Assembly: GCA_016858145.1 (NCBI GenBank)
Contig: JAEHOE010000179.1
Span: forward strand, 143,653-207,652
Source of the DNA: Edaphochlamys debaryana
Taxonomy: Eukaryota > Chlorophyta > Chlorophyceae > Chlamydomonadales
Direction of reading: 5' to 3'
DNA: 64,000 nt
In this document: positions 21,433 through 32,900 of the stretch, one piece after another
How the letters are laid out: the number at the start of each line of letters is the position of its first letter
Position numbering within the stretch: the first letter of the stretch is position 1
Notes under the pieces: generated by a model
Told to the model about the DNA's origin: nothing
The model's input: the letters and a program-made list of their open reading frames with translations, nothing else
The model's database searches: none
Translations under genes and position numbers: made by a program

Positions 21433-24400
21433 CCCAGCGGCGGTAACCCTGGCGTCGGCGGCGTCAGCGCGGGGGGCAACGAGACGGCGGGTGGCAGCGG
21501 AGGAAGCGCTGCCGGAGGAAGCGGAGGAAGTGGGCGGCTCTGGAGGCGACAGCGGAGATGAGTCGGAGGTTGAGAGAGAGCCTGCGGGGCCGGCAGCGGC
21601 GCGACGGCGGACGACGGAGGGAGGTGTCAGTGGCAGGGGCGTGCCGGCGGCGGCGGCGGCGGCGGATGAGCCGGGGCCCGGCGAGGGCCTGGGCTGGGCC
21701 GCGCGCCGCCGTGCCCGCGCCGCTTCGTCTTCCCCTGCTGCCCTCGCCGCCCCTGCCGCTGCCCCTGCGGTGGAGGCAGACGAGGCCGGGGCAGGGACGG
21801 CTGGGGCCGGGGCAGGGGCCGGGGAGCCCGAGCCCGAGCCCCAGGGCTGGGCCGCGCGTCGCCGCGCCCGTGCCGCCAGCCCCGACGGTGCCCCCGCTCC
21901 TCCCACACGGTTCGGAGCCCCCTCCGCCCCCCCCTCCTCGGCTTTCGCGTCCCCCTCCTCCTCCTCGCCCTCCTCCTCCGCCCCCTTTGGTGCCTCGCGC
22001 TTTGCCGCGCCAATGCCGGCTGCGGCGGCGGGCAGCCCCAGCGGGTCCCGGTCGGGGGACGAGAGCGGCGGGGAGGAGGCGGGGCCGGAGGTGGGGGAGC
22101 GGCCCAGGGGTCGGCGCGAGCGGCCGCCGCGGGAGCCGCCCACGGGGCCCCCGCCCGACCTCACCAACCTGCCCCCCTGGCCCGAGATGTAAGAGGTTGG
22201 GGGAGTGGATGGGGGTCGAGGGGAGGGGGTTGGAGGCATGGGGGTTGGGGGCTTGGGCATGGAGCGGGCTGGGGGGGTTGGTTGGAGCCCTACTCCTTGA
22301 CTTGAGGAGCCACGAGGGTCCGAGGGGCGGCGGGAGGGGTGGGCTCTGCCCCTTCCGTGCACCACACCCTATACACCCCTCCTTTCGCTCTGGACCTCAG
22401 TGCGCATCGGGCTTGCCGGCTGCCGCTCTATCTCTCCCTTCGCTCTCCAATGCTCCGGAAGTCACCCAATCCGCCCCCCCGCCCCCCACCTTACCCGCCA
22501 GGTTCATGGGTTGCGTGCGGCGGCCCGAGGACATGGCACCGGGGAATCCGGAGGAGCAGGTGGGGGAGGGGGGTCAAGTACGAAAACGTTGCGTTGTGTG
22601 TATGCGTGTGTGTGTGCCCTGAGGGGGCAAGCGGGGAAGGGAGGGGCTGGGGGACGGGCCAGGGGCGAGCCGGACGAACCCCTGACCTTGCCGCTAGCCC
22701 ACACGTCACACACACACCTGCCCACGCACACCGCCCCCTACCCCCCCTCCCCTCCCCTCCCCTGTCCCCTCTGCAGCTGGCCATCCTGCAGGGCAACGTC
22801 ACGGGCCTCACCCTCACCTCCCTGGGAGCCGCCGCCGCACGGCCGAACGCCGGCGTGGCGCTGGGCTGTACGGCAGTGGCGAGATCCAAGGACACGTTCA
22901 TCCTGGACGCGGGTGGGTGGGGCGGCGCTGCGTACGGGCACGTGTGCTGTACGGCGGGTGGCATGTGTGCTGTACCGTACAACAGCATCTTCGGTGGTTG
23001 GGGTCCCTGCCCTGGGGCGCACAGCACCCGTGCCTGCAGAAACCCACTTCGGATCCCCAGACCTGGTAGAGCCGGAGCCGCCCCACCACGGCACCAGCCG
23101 AGCGAGCGCGGCGGAGGAGGGCTGCCGCACACTCGCGTCCAGCCCAGCCCAGCGTCACGCGCGGTCATGCCGCATGTATCGCCGGGAGCGGATGCTCCAA
23201 GGCTCAGCACGTGGCTGCATCTCACACGCATGCACGTGGCTGCATCTCACACGCATGCACGTGGCTGCATCTCACACGCATGCACGTGGCTGCATCTCAC
23301 ACGCATGCACGTGGCTGCATCTCACACGCATGCACGTGGCTGCATCTCACACGCATGCACGTGGCTGCATCTCACACGCATGCACGTGGCTGCATCTCAC
23401 ACGCATGCACGTGGCTGCATCTCACACGCATGCACGTGGCTGCATCTCACACGCATGCACGTGGCTGCATCTCACACGCATGCACGTGGCTGCATCTCAC
23501 ACGCATGCACGTGGCTGCATCTCACACGCATGCACGTGGCTGCATCTCACACGCATGCACGTGGCTGCATCTCACACGCATGCACGTGGCTGCATCTCAC
23601 ACGCATGCACGTGGCTGCATCTCACACGCATGCACGTGGCTGCATCTCACACGCATGCACGTGGCTGCATCTCACACGCATGCACGTGGCTGCATCTCAC
23701 ACGCATGCACGTGGCTGCATCTCACACGCATGCACGTGGCTGCATCTCACACGCATGCACGTGGCTGCATCTCACACGCATGCACGTGGCTGCATCTCAC
23801 ACGCATGCCGCACGTTCCCAGTGTCTGCCCTTCCTGTCTCGTGAGTCGTGACCCCACCACCCGCCAACCCTGCAACGCCACCCCAGGCGACGACACCCAG
23901 CGGCGGCTGGCGGCGGCGGATGTGGTCCGTCCCTCCAAGGTAGGCAGGCCCTGGGGCTGCCAGGTGCCGTACGGCTGCCGTACGTGTGCACGTGCACTGG
24001 GTGCTCATGCCATGCGAGCTCTTCGCCCTCCCCCCCTTCCCCTGCGGTATGTACCTATCCATGCAAGGATTCCCAGGCGTCGGCGCGACCTCGCTCAGCA
24101 TCAAACACCCCCTTCCCCTCCTCCTTCTCCCCACTCTCAGGTTTTCCGCATTCTGCTCACCAGCCTCTCTCCAGGTGAGGGCGTGGGTGGGTGCAGTGCA
24201 TATCCCTCCAACGGAGTCCCGACGCAGTCCCGGGGGAGCGAGGGAGGGGCAATGTGGGATGAGCATGTGGGAGGCAAGATCAGATCCGAACAGATCAGAT
24301 CAGACGAGGCGCCTCTCTAGGTTGTAAGGATTACCTTAAGCACCTCTGCGCCTGCAGCTGTTCGATGGGCAGCAGTACTCTGTGGGAGGGGGGCGGCGGA

Positions 24401-27400
24401 GCATCCACGGAACGCATGTCGTCCGGAAAGTGCTGAATGTGTCAAGGCGCGGGGGCCGAGGCGGCAGCGGTACCCACACTGTGCGTCCCTTCCCCTTTGC
24501 CCTCACCAAGCCCGCCTCTGCCTCCGCCTTGACACGTGGGCCCCTGACGTACTGAACCCCTTTGCCTCCTTCCTGCCGTACAGAGTGCGTCTTGGGCCTG
24601 CCGGGCCTGCTGTGCGTCATCAACGCCTCACGTGAGCGCGGCCACGAGCTGGCGGACGTGCCCGTACACGTGTACGGCCCGATCGGTACGGCAGACTTCC
24701 TGGCCACCATGATGCGCGTTAGTCAGACCATGCTGGACATCACGATCGTCGTGCACGAGGTACGGCAACAGCAGGATGTCGGGATTCGCAGGTCGGGAAT
24801 CAGACGCGAGTAAGGCGGGGGTTGTGCGTTTGTCCCAAAATCTGCGCTCAAGTCGCTTACTTCTTTGTGCTAGAGCTACTTTCCGTCGGCTTACCACTTG
24901 AGCTGAACTTGCTTGGCCTTGAATTCCCGTTCAAATCCCATGTGATCCGCAATCGTGAGCCTGGATCCAGTTCTCGCCCGAGGCCGCCACCGAGGAGGAG
25001 TCGGAGCCGTCGCTCTTCGCCCCCCGCGCGAAGATCTGGCGCTGCCGCCTGCCACCCGACCAGCTCAACCCCAGGTGGGGTTGCCAGGAGGGGGGGGGGG
25101 AGAGGCACGGTTGGGAGAGGAGGGAGCGGGTGGGGGGTGGAGGAGGAGGGCCTGGGTAAGGGGGTGGGGGCACGGTGGGGAGAGGAGGGAAAGGGGGGGT
25201 GCTGTGCTGCCTGCCGTGTGTCGAGCCGGGTGAGTTCGCTTCCCGCCTGCGGGCCCCCACTCATGAAGTGCGTCCCCTTCGTGCCCACCCCTACCCCACG
25301 CCACCCCAGGGGCGGCCTAGACGGCTCATTGCTTCTCTTCGCACCTGACCAGGTGGGAGGGTGTGGGAGGGGGGGGGGAGGTGGAGGTTCGGGAAGGAGG
25401 AGATTTGGAGGTGTGGGCCGAGGGACTGGAGGGGGGGGAGAGGGGCCGCGGCGGAGCACGTGATTGGGTTTGAGGGGCTTGCATATGGGAGGTAGAGGAG
25501 GCGGGCTGGGAACGCGAGATGGAGTGGGGCGGGGAGTGGAGGCGGAAACAGATGGGAGCTTCCCCTTTTCAACTTCAGAACCGCACCTCCACAAACCCGC
25601 CCCTGCCCGTCTTCTCTCAAGGCCAAAAGCCCAGTTCAACGACACGTCGGACCTCGACCTACGTCCGCCCCCTCTGACCCCCATGCCTCCCGCCCTGCTC
25701 CCCCCTCGCAGGGCCGCAGCAACCACCGCAGCAAGCGCGGTCGCGGCGCCGGCGGCGGCGGCATTCTGGCTCAGGACCCCCGGGCGGGGTACCTGCCCTT
25801 CCCTCCCCTGGAGCCGGGTGACCCCAGCCGGTGAGGGGGGGTTGGGAGGGAGTAGGGGGGAGCGGGGGGGGGGGGGAAGACGGGCAGGAGGCATGTTCCG
25901 GTCGGGATGGGGGTTGCTTGAGTCGGGCGGCCGCCACCACTGAGCCCTCCGCTCTGGACATCGGTGCGCATTGGGCTCGCTGGCTGCCGCTGCTTCTCTC
26001 CTTCCGCTCTCGCATTCGTACCGACAAACACCCCTCTCCACCATCCCCCCCTTTAAAACACTCCACGTCAGCACCGGCCTGGATCCCCTGAGTCTGACGT
26101 GGACCCTGGAGCTGGACATCGCCGGCCGATGCATCGTGACGCTGCTGCCCGGGACCGAGGGGGCGCCGTACAGCCTGTCGTACACGATCCAGGTACGGCA
26201 ACGGCTGTGTACGGCACCTCATGGGCGGGATAGATGGGGGCCTGGCTGGATCCCGGTACGGGCTCACCTCGTGTGGAGTGGCATCCCACGCTCCCCTCCC
26301 GTCTCTGTCCCTCCCCTTATCCCCCTCCTTCCCTCCTTCCCTCCTCCCCTATAACCCTCCCCCCCTGTCAGGAGGCGGACAGGGCCGGGGGCTTAGTCAT
26401 GGAGAGGGCCCAGGCGGTGGGGCTGGCGGGCGGCGTGCAGTACTCCAAACTGAAGGCGGGGGAGACGGTGCCCAACCTGTGAGTGGGCGTGGGAGGGGCC
26501 CAGGGCGGGAGAGCGAGAGAGGCAAGCGAGACCGTGCACAACCCGAGAGGACGAGAGGAGAGGCGCCATTTCCCCTCCCGCCCTTTTCCCCCGCCCTCTC
26601 CAACACAACAGCTGGGGCGAGCCGATCGCCCCCGAGCTGGTCATCTCCCCCCTCCCCCCGGCCCGCCCGTGCCGATACACACACGTTTCCCCCTCCCTTT
26701 CCCCCCCTCCTCCCCCCCCCCCCCCCACAGGTGGGGCGAGCCCATCGCCCCCGAGCTGGTCATCTCCCCCCAGCGCCCCGGGCGGCGGGTTGTGCTCATG
26801 GGCACCACCCCCCGCCCCGGGGCCCTGGTGGCGCACGCGCACACGCGGGGGGCGGACGTGCTGGTGGCAGGAGGGGTGTGGGCGCAGGTGTGTATGATGC
26901 GGCGGGGGAGGAGGGGCGGGGGAAGCCTGTGTGTTCTGCACGTGGGGGCGTGTCGGGGTTTACACGGGGGGTGGGGGGTTGGCGGCCGTGCGGCTGGCGG
27001 GGGGCGTGTGGGGAAGAGAGCGAGGGAGTGATTGGCGGACGAGGGGGTGCAGGGTAGAGCATCGCGCGCTTGCCCATGCGCGGCGGTCCTCGGTGTAGGA
27101 GGGAGCGTTGGCACACAGCTGATCGCTAATCGGCCCCAACGCGAACCACGCGTGGGTACGTTTGTTGAAGGGCGTGAAGGGGGAGGGGGGGGGGCGTGTG
27201 CATGGTCGCGTCAAGGGTCGTAGACACACCGCCGCTCTGCCCTTCCCCCGCAGGCCGAGGCTGCGGAGGCGGGGGCTGTGGGCGGATGCACCACCGCGGC
27301 GCTGGGCGAGGCGGCTGCGCGCATGGGCGTAAGGCGCGTCTTGGGGATCATGGCTTCATGGCTTCAGGGCGGGGAGGGGAGGCAGGTGCTCGTGCCTCGC

Positions 27401-28011
27401 GTGCCGCCCTGCGCAACCTCAGGGGCAGTGCCAGTCCGGGGCGGGACAGGGGCGGGGCCTGCCAATACGCCCTCCTCTTGTCGCCGCGCGGAACGAGGAG
27501 GGGGGCGTAGGGGGAGGGGGAGGCTCGCGCCTCGCTCACGGCCCTTGACCACCAGGGTCCCCCTGTGGGACTCCAGCGCCCTAGTAGCAGGGGCAGCGTA
27601 GGCAGTGGGCAGCGCGGGCGGGGTCTGCAGGGCGCTCCCCCGCGCTACCCGGCGTCTCCCATGCCCCACGCTCCCCCGTCCCCCTCCTGCAGGTACGCCG
27701 TACTCTCCCGCTTCGACGGATCCCGGCTCGACCCGTACGCCGAGGACGAGGAGGCGGAGGCGAGATCCGGATCTGGATCTGGATCTGGATCTGGATCTGG
27801 ATCTGGATCTGGCATCGGGCGGACAACTGCCAGGCCGGCGGACGCGTATCTGGATCAGCTGGTGGCCGAGGTGGCGGCGGCTGCGGCCAAGGCCACGGTT
27901 GGGCGTGGCGGCGGCGGCGGCGGTGTGCTCCGGGGCGTGTTTGCGGTGCGGGAGCTGCAGAGCGTTGTGGTGGAGAAGAACGAGGGCAGCCTGGAGCCGC
28001 AGCTGCCCTAG
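20287..28011 (+). CDS. SAP-domain protein with a metal-ligand-less RNase Z fold (15 exons, ~1,051 aa)
   Basis: Exons: 20287-20535, 20789-22188, 22502-22559, 22777-22912, 23887-23939, 24141-24174, 24584-24759, 24971-25074, 25310-25352, 25712-25830, 26072-26192, 26372-26478, 26731-26887, 27254-27333, 27693-28011. The N-terminus is Ala/Arg/Gly-rich and could be a transit peptide. Joining exons 1 and 2 gives a SAP motif (LESMKLVDLQAALAALGLP, then RKAELAARLAAAR), a nucleic-acid-binding helix pair. A long disordered Ala/Pro/Arg/Glu region follows, with repeated GWAARRRARAAS motifs. From exon 4 the RNase Z (metallo-beta-lactamase) fold is traceable: LTLTSLG, FILDAGDDTQRR, LTSLSPECVLGLPGLLC, VHVYGPIGTADFL, QYSKLKAGETV, VVLMGTTPRPGALV and GCTTAALGEAAARMG. 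The HxHxDH loop and the later Asp and His ligands are absent, so catalysis is not expected. The exon 14/15 junction is uncertain: frame needs a GC donor at 27334, while a GTAAGG donor at 27329 could pair with an upstream acceptor. Exon 8 may begin slightly upstream. Confidence 0.8.
23208..23808 (+). repeat. 25-bp minisatellite, 24 copies, in an intron
   Basis: Twenty-four near-identical head-to-tail units of GTGGCTGCATCTCACACGCATGCAC occupy about 600 of the 974 bases of the intron 22913-23886. Each unit junction holds the palindromes GCATGC and CACGTG. Since 25 is not a multiple of 3 and the unit has no stop, all three forward frames stay open and give a 25-residue period (AASHTHARGCISHACTWLHL and onward). 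That open frame is a by-product, not a gene. There are no spacers, so it is not a CRISPR array. Confidence 0.97.
26608..26650 (+). repeat. Intronic copy of an exon start (partial exon duplication)
   Basis: This stretch matches 26727-26770 with about two mismatches. The matched part is the acceptor AG and first 40 bases of exon 13 (WGEPIAPELVISP). The copy has an acceptor-like ACAG, but the final G-to-C change alters the exon's first base. Confidence 0.7.
27764..27811 (+). repeat. GGATCT hexamer repeat encoding a Gly-Ser tract
   Basis: Eight or so GGATCT/GGATCC units inside the last exon encode (SG)n. GGA and TCT are not favoured codons in such GC-rich genes. The same hexamer encodes Gly-Ser tracts in two neighbouring unrelated genes (about 7130-7170, 7660-7710 and 15437-15465). 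Confidence 0.85.
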
Positions 28012-29870
28012 CTAGCTACTGGAGGCATTGCGATTGGTTGGTGCTGCTGCTGTTGTTGGGGCCTAGGAGGCATCGGCGGCGCATTGGCTGTGGCGTAGGG
28101 CGTGGGAAAACCATGCAGGACCCAGCCAGCCACCTCAGGGCAACCTCCCTTGCTCTCAGCGACGCCTGTGGATAGGTAGGGCCCGCAAGAGCAAAGGAGC
28201 TCGCGGGTGGACACGCGCACAGGGCACTGAAGAGAGGGAAGGGGAGTAGCCGGTGGCGTCAAGTCTTCGCGTTAGCCAAAGCCCCTCAGGGGCGGAGGGC
28301 ATAGCCTCCATGCAGTGCACTAGCGACAGGGCTATCTAGCTGAGAGCGGCTACGCTAGAGTAACCGGCATGCTGTTGCTGTTGCTGTCGATGATGTGGAG
28401 CTGTGCCGGTTACGTCTAGCAGGCTGACACAGGTCCTATGGAATACAGGAGCGAATAGCACTTTCCTGAGCTGCTTGAAGAAGCCCCCAGCCGTGAAGCG
28501 TGCCAGTCGTCTATAGGAGGGCAAGGCTGGGCACCAGTGCTGGTATCTTCTTCTCTTCTCTCTCTTTCGTCTTTTGTAGAAAGAGACTTTGGGCCCGTCA
28601 GCAGGGGTTTCCTGGCTATGAGCCAGAAGGAATTGGGCCTCGGCGGGGGGGTGTTTTGGCTCCACACATGTGGACATGGGGCAGGGTGGGACCGAGAGGC
28701 ACGTTTGCACCCGGAGGGGAGCACTTTGACCGGCCCCGCACGTCCCCCCTGTACCCAGCCAGAAGAATCTGGGCCTCGCAGTGGGTGTGGTCTGGCTCCC
28801 ATGGCCAGAAGGTTTCAGGCCTTGCAGCAGGGGAGGTTTCTGGCTGTCAGCCAGAAGGTCCTGACGGAGGATACCAGCACTGCGTCTATGGACGTCATGC
28901 GCGAGCGCTCACCTGCACACGGCGGAGACGAAGACGACGAGTCAGCGGCAGGACTAGTCGAGCGGAAAGTGCGGTGTGTGCAGATGCGAGCGGGGGGAAA
29001 GACCCCGGCTACGCTGCCTGAGGGCTGAGCTCCGGGTGCCGTACGAGGCGGGCGGAAGATGCCACCAGGAAGATTCCTGTTCCCGATACCCCGCCCGTGC
29101 GTCTAGGAGCTACTCGGGAGAGAGGTAGGTTTTGGGACTGGGAGCTAGCGGGGAGGCGAAGAGCGGCACGTGGGCGTGAAGCGGGAAGTTGCGGAGTCTG
29201 CGGCAGCTGCGCAGTCGTAGGGGCGCGAACGCGCAGCAGCGCCCCACTTTTGAGGACGGAGGGGGTCTAGTACTCGCAGGGGCCGTGCAGCGCCCTGCCG
29301 TGCTGTAAAGTTAGCTGCTGTTCACCGTGGGAGGGGCTGCAGGGGCGTGCGAAGCCGCCGCGCGCAGCCCTCGATCGACCAAAGCAGGCAACTTTATAAC
29401 TCCAGCAGGCGATGCGAGGTGTGCCTGCTGCGGGCAAGTCACACGGCTGTTATGACCCGATCCGAGAGCACGACCCCCGCGGAGGATGGAGGCTACGCGG
29501 GCAGCCCTCACGAATCGGGGACGGCGGGAAGTTGCTTGGGCGCACCCAGCCAGTCGCGGCCAATTTGCATTGGGTTGCAACGCCATTGTCGATTCTGATG
29601 CAATTAACATTTGTTAATCGAAGCCCAACAAGAAGAACAGCAGCAGCAGAGCAATCATCGCGTTAGGCATCCAGCTTGATGAATCAACGATATTTCCCGA
29701 TTGGATGGTGTTAAAGACGCAGTTTATCAAGACGTGTACCGTATAGCTTCAAGAGCATTAGCAGCAAACGTGCACCATGGGCCCGCTAGCCACGCCCTAT
29801 CGGCCGATAACCAGTCTCGTAAGCTAGTGCGACCGGCAAGTGCCGCCACGTTGACAACGACCAGGACTGA
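28012..29870. other. Spacer with a degenerate repeat array
   Basis: No gene can be supported. At about 28600-28865 there are three or four imperfect copies of a block built from TGGCT...CCAGAAG...TTGGGCCTCGCAG...GGGG. A TGTAA at 29304-29308 could end the RNase Z-like transcript, but would imply a 1.3-kb 3' UTR. The right end should contain the promoter of the giant gene. Confidence 0.4.
28604..28865 (+). repeat. Imperfect tandem repeat, about 3-4 copies
   Basis: The motif GCCAGAAGG...TTGGGCCTCGCAG..GGGG...TCTGGCT recurs at irregular spacing of roughly 60-120 bp, for example at 28621, 28758, 28804 and 28850. The copies are too diverged to define an exact unit by eye. Confidence 0.5.
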
Positions 29871-29991
29871 ATGGCACCAGGGGGAGCAGCGGCAGCGCTA
29901 GACGCGGCACGGCCGTCACATGGGCTTTGGGCTGTCCTTGCGGCGGTGGCGACGACGCTGCAGCTGCTGCAGCTGGCGGTCTCCATGGAAG
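29871..29991 (+). other. Putative signal-peptide exon of the giant gene
   Basis: The ATG at 29871 opens a 40-codon exon with a hydrophobic core (GLWAVLAAVATTLQLLQLAV) that ends at a GTGAGG donor in phase 1, which is what the next module exon at 32967 needs. The n-region is long (about 17 residues), so an anchor is possible. The link to the downstream exons is inferred from phase and topology. Confidence 0.5.
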
Positions 29992-32900
29992 GTGAGGTGC
30001 TGTCACTTGCTTGGTCAGTTATGTTGCCCGACATACGGGGCCCCTCCTTGTGGACGCACTGGACCGACTATGTATGGGTCGGTGCAACGTGGCTGGATGG
30101 GGTAATGAGGGTTTTGCGGTTACGACCTGCAAGCAGCCATCCCAGCGGGAATAAGGTAGCCCCGGCCCTAGCAGGACCCAGAGGATACTTGCAGGTAGAG
30201 GTAGATGGCATACAAGAAGGGCGGGGACGAAGGGGCGTGGTAGAAAGCCATGGGAAGAGCAGGAGGCAGGAGGCGGGAACGATTGCGGGTGCGTGGCAGG
30301 GCCACCGAATGGAGGGGAAGGCTGGCTTGAGCCAGAGAGGTCCCACGGCAAGTGCAGACTCAAGCGTGTGAAGCGTGTCGTCGGCAGGGGCATACCCTTG
30401 CTCTGGGAGGTGTTGGGCGCATGCCACCGAGCGAGGGAATCTTAGTGTGGAGGGACCCCGGGGACAGGAGAGATCGGCACCGCCGCCAGAAATGGCGGGA
30501 ACCATACCGTAGAGCCTGCATGCGCCTCGCCCAACCATAGACATAAACGTCAGCCCGGACGCCGTAAGAGCGTCATCACTACCCACCGGAGCGAGGCACC
30601 GCGGACAAGCGCGACCGCGACACCGCAGGCAGCCCCGAGAAGCACCGCACCACAAATAGAACAGTATGCGGAGGCAAGGAGCCGTAGGCATAGCAGGAGC
30701 GCGGACATGCAACTGCATGTCCCCACGACGAGAGCTAGGCCGAAGGCGCCATGCGTAGAGACACGGCCGCGCAGTCGCAGTCCCAGACATACACATCGCG
30801 CAGCCTCGTGCGGGCAAGAAGCAACAGAACATGTAGGGAGTGGAGACGGCGCCCCAGCGGAGGGAACCGCGACACGGGAGGGGAGAAGGCCGCGGTAGGG
30901 ACGGGGGCGGTGCCCCAGCAGAGCCCTGACAGCGGCAGCGGCCAGGCAGCGCACCGGCACGCACGCACCAGCAATGCCCAGCAACAGCGCCCTCGCCCAG
31001 CGGCACCGCCCAGCGGCACCGCCCCAGCGCCCAGCCACGGCGCCCAGCGGAAGCCCCGAGCTGCAGCGCCCACGCAGGGCCTAGCGCCCAGCGGCCAGCA
31101 CCGGCACCTAGCGCTCAGGGTCCAGCGGCAGCGCCCGGCGGCAACGCCCACCGCCTCGACCCCAGCGCCCAGCGCCCAGCACCCAGCAGTGGTGTCCTTC
31201 GGCAGCGCCCAGTGCTCAGCAGCCAGCAGCAGTGCCGTGGGGTCCCGCCCGCCGCAAACCCAGAACGCCATGCCCCATCGCCATAGACGCGCCCATGCCT
31301 CGCACGGCGAACAGCGGGAGGCAAGCCAGCGCCGCTGTGGTCCGGCGGCGGGTGCCATCTTGGTTGCCCATCGGCGCTATGCGGCTACCGCTGCAGTGCG
31401 ATGCAGCGCTCCCGGCCCCAGGCCGCCCATCCCCTGCGCCCAGCAACGCCGCCACCCGGAGCCGGAGGGTTTCAGAGCAGGCAGGCAGCGCCGAGGTCAC
31501 CAGAAGCACCTCCGCCTGCGTGCAACGTCTCCGACCGCTGAGGGCCCTCATCGTGCACGCAAGGGAGCACCGCTTAGTTGACACCACCACCGCACACCAC
31601 AGGTTGGCCGGCACGCCCCGCAAGTCGTCCTCTTTCCTCTTTGAAGCACGCCACCGCCACGAGTGTACGGGCGGGTTCGACTCCCCTTCAGCGCCGTGCA
31701 CACCGAATACAGCCACAGCTAACCTGCAGGACGGAGCAACGGTCCCTGGAGCCAAAGCCCATGTTGCAGCGTTGCTATACCAAAGCGATCAGCAGGCGCG
31801 GATCCGGTTTAGAGGAGAGCTCGCTGTTTAGCAGGAGCCGGGTTTCCGCCCCGGTCGCGATGATCGACAGCAATTCGGCCCGCCGCAGTGTGAGGTCCGC
31901 GAGCTTCGGGCCCCTGCTATCACTGCTTGCACTTATTCCGTCTTCTTTGCTTACTGCACAGCATTATCGACGCCGATAAACCAGTTCGTCCCAACCGCCC
32001 GGAACCCCGCCGGCAGCCCGGGCGCACCCACGAAGGGCAGGGCGTCCAAAATGCCAAGCCTCTTTTGATTGGGCACCGAACTATACCGCAAGGGATCTAA
32101 GCAGAGCGCCAGCTTCGTTTTGCCTACCTCCTAGAGCTAGGAAACCTGCTCAAAACCCTTACATAGTAATAGTTTACCTGCCGTGAGCCTATGTACTATC
32201 AAGAAGCACTTAGAACACTCTGGGCGCGTATTGGTGGAGGTAGCGGGGACCGCGAAAGGGGGCATGCCGACCTTCGCCTTCCTCTACAGGGCTTAACAGC
32301 CCCAGACGACCGGCCATGGGCTTTTTATGGCCTTGTATTGGCTTAGACGATTCTCTGAGGTCGCTATGAGGCCTCTCGCGCGCGACATGTGAGTGCATGT
32401 CGCGAGGACGTGCACTTGATAAAGCATTGCTGCTGGACACCCCCCCTGCATATCTAGGTTGTGGGGAGTGTATACGGGTCATTGGGGTCAAGTTGGGCTT
32501 CGGACACCCTCGCCGCTCTGGCAAGTCCCGAGGTGCACCTGGGCTGCCCGCCGCCGGACTAGCCGGACGTTTCTCCTCATCGGGGCCCACTACTTGCGGT
32601 GGTGGTTGCAGTTACTCCCCATAGGCCTTCTTATCAGGGGGGTCCTGGTGAGGCACTGGCCAGCCTGCGTGAAGCCATATGTATTCCCGGGCCACGCGCC
32701 CTACAACATTCCTAGCCGTACCACATAAAATCCCGGCCCCCATCTATCCCATCTTAGCGTTGCTTAGTTGCTCAGGGGGTTAGATCTAGTTTAGGGCAAG
32801 GGGGCGGAAGCGGTTAAATGGTTTGCCCTGGCCTTACACAGGGGGGGCGGGCTAGGCGGCGGGCAGGGCGCCTCGTAGGGGGTGGGGGTCCACTGCATAT

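Noticed and set aside
23208..23808. CRISPR-like appearance of the regular 25-bp repeats
   Set aside because: Units are directly adjacent with no unique spacers, the setting is eukaryotic, and no cas genes are present.
22339..24320. Long plus-strand ORFs through the 25-bp repeat (up to ~500 codons)
   Set aside because: They are open only because the repeat unit lacks stops in all frames. Phase-consistent splice sites place the repeat inside an intron.
24357..24470. Possible extra exon in the RNase Z-like gene (after CCTGCAG at 24356)
   Set aside because: Phases are not symmetric, and skipping it gives a perfect match to the RNase Z pattern (LTSLSPECVLGLPGLLC).
26608..26650. Using the upstream copy as the true start of exon 13
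   Set aside because: It would add a frame-changing 120-base stretch with homopolymer C runs; the downstream acceptor at 26731 keeps phase and similarity.
30735..31831. Overlapping long ORFs on both strands in the first intron of the giant gene
   Set aside because: They translate a CAGCGCCCAGC low-complexity repeat, with no domain or codon signal.
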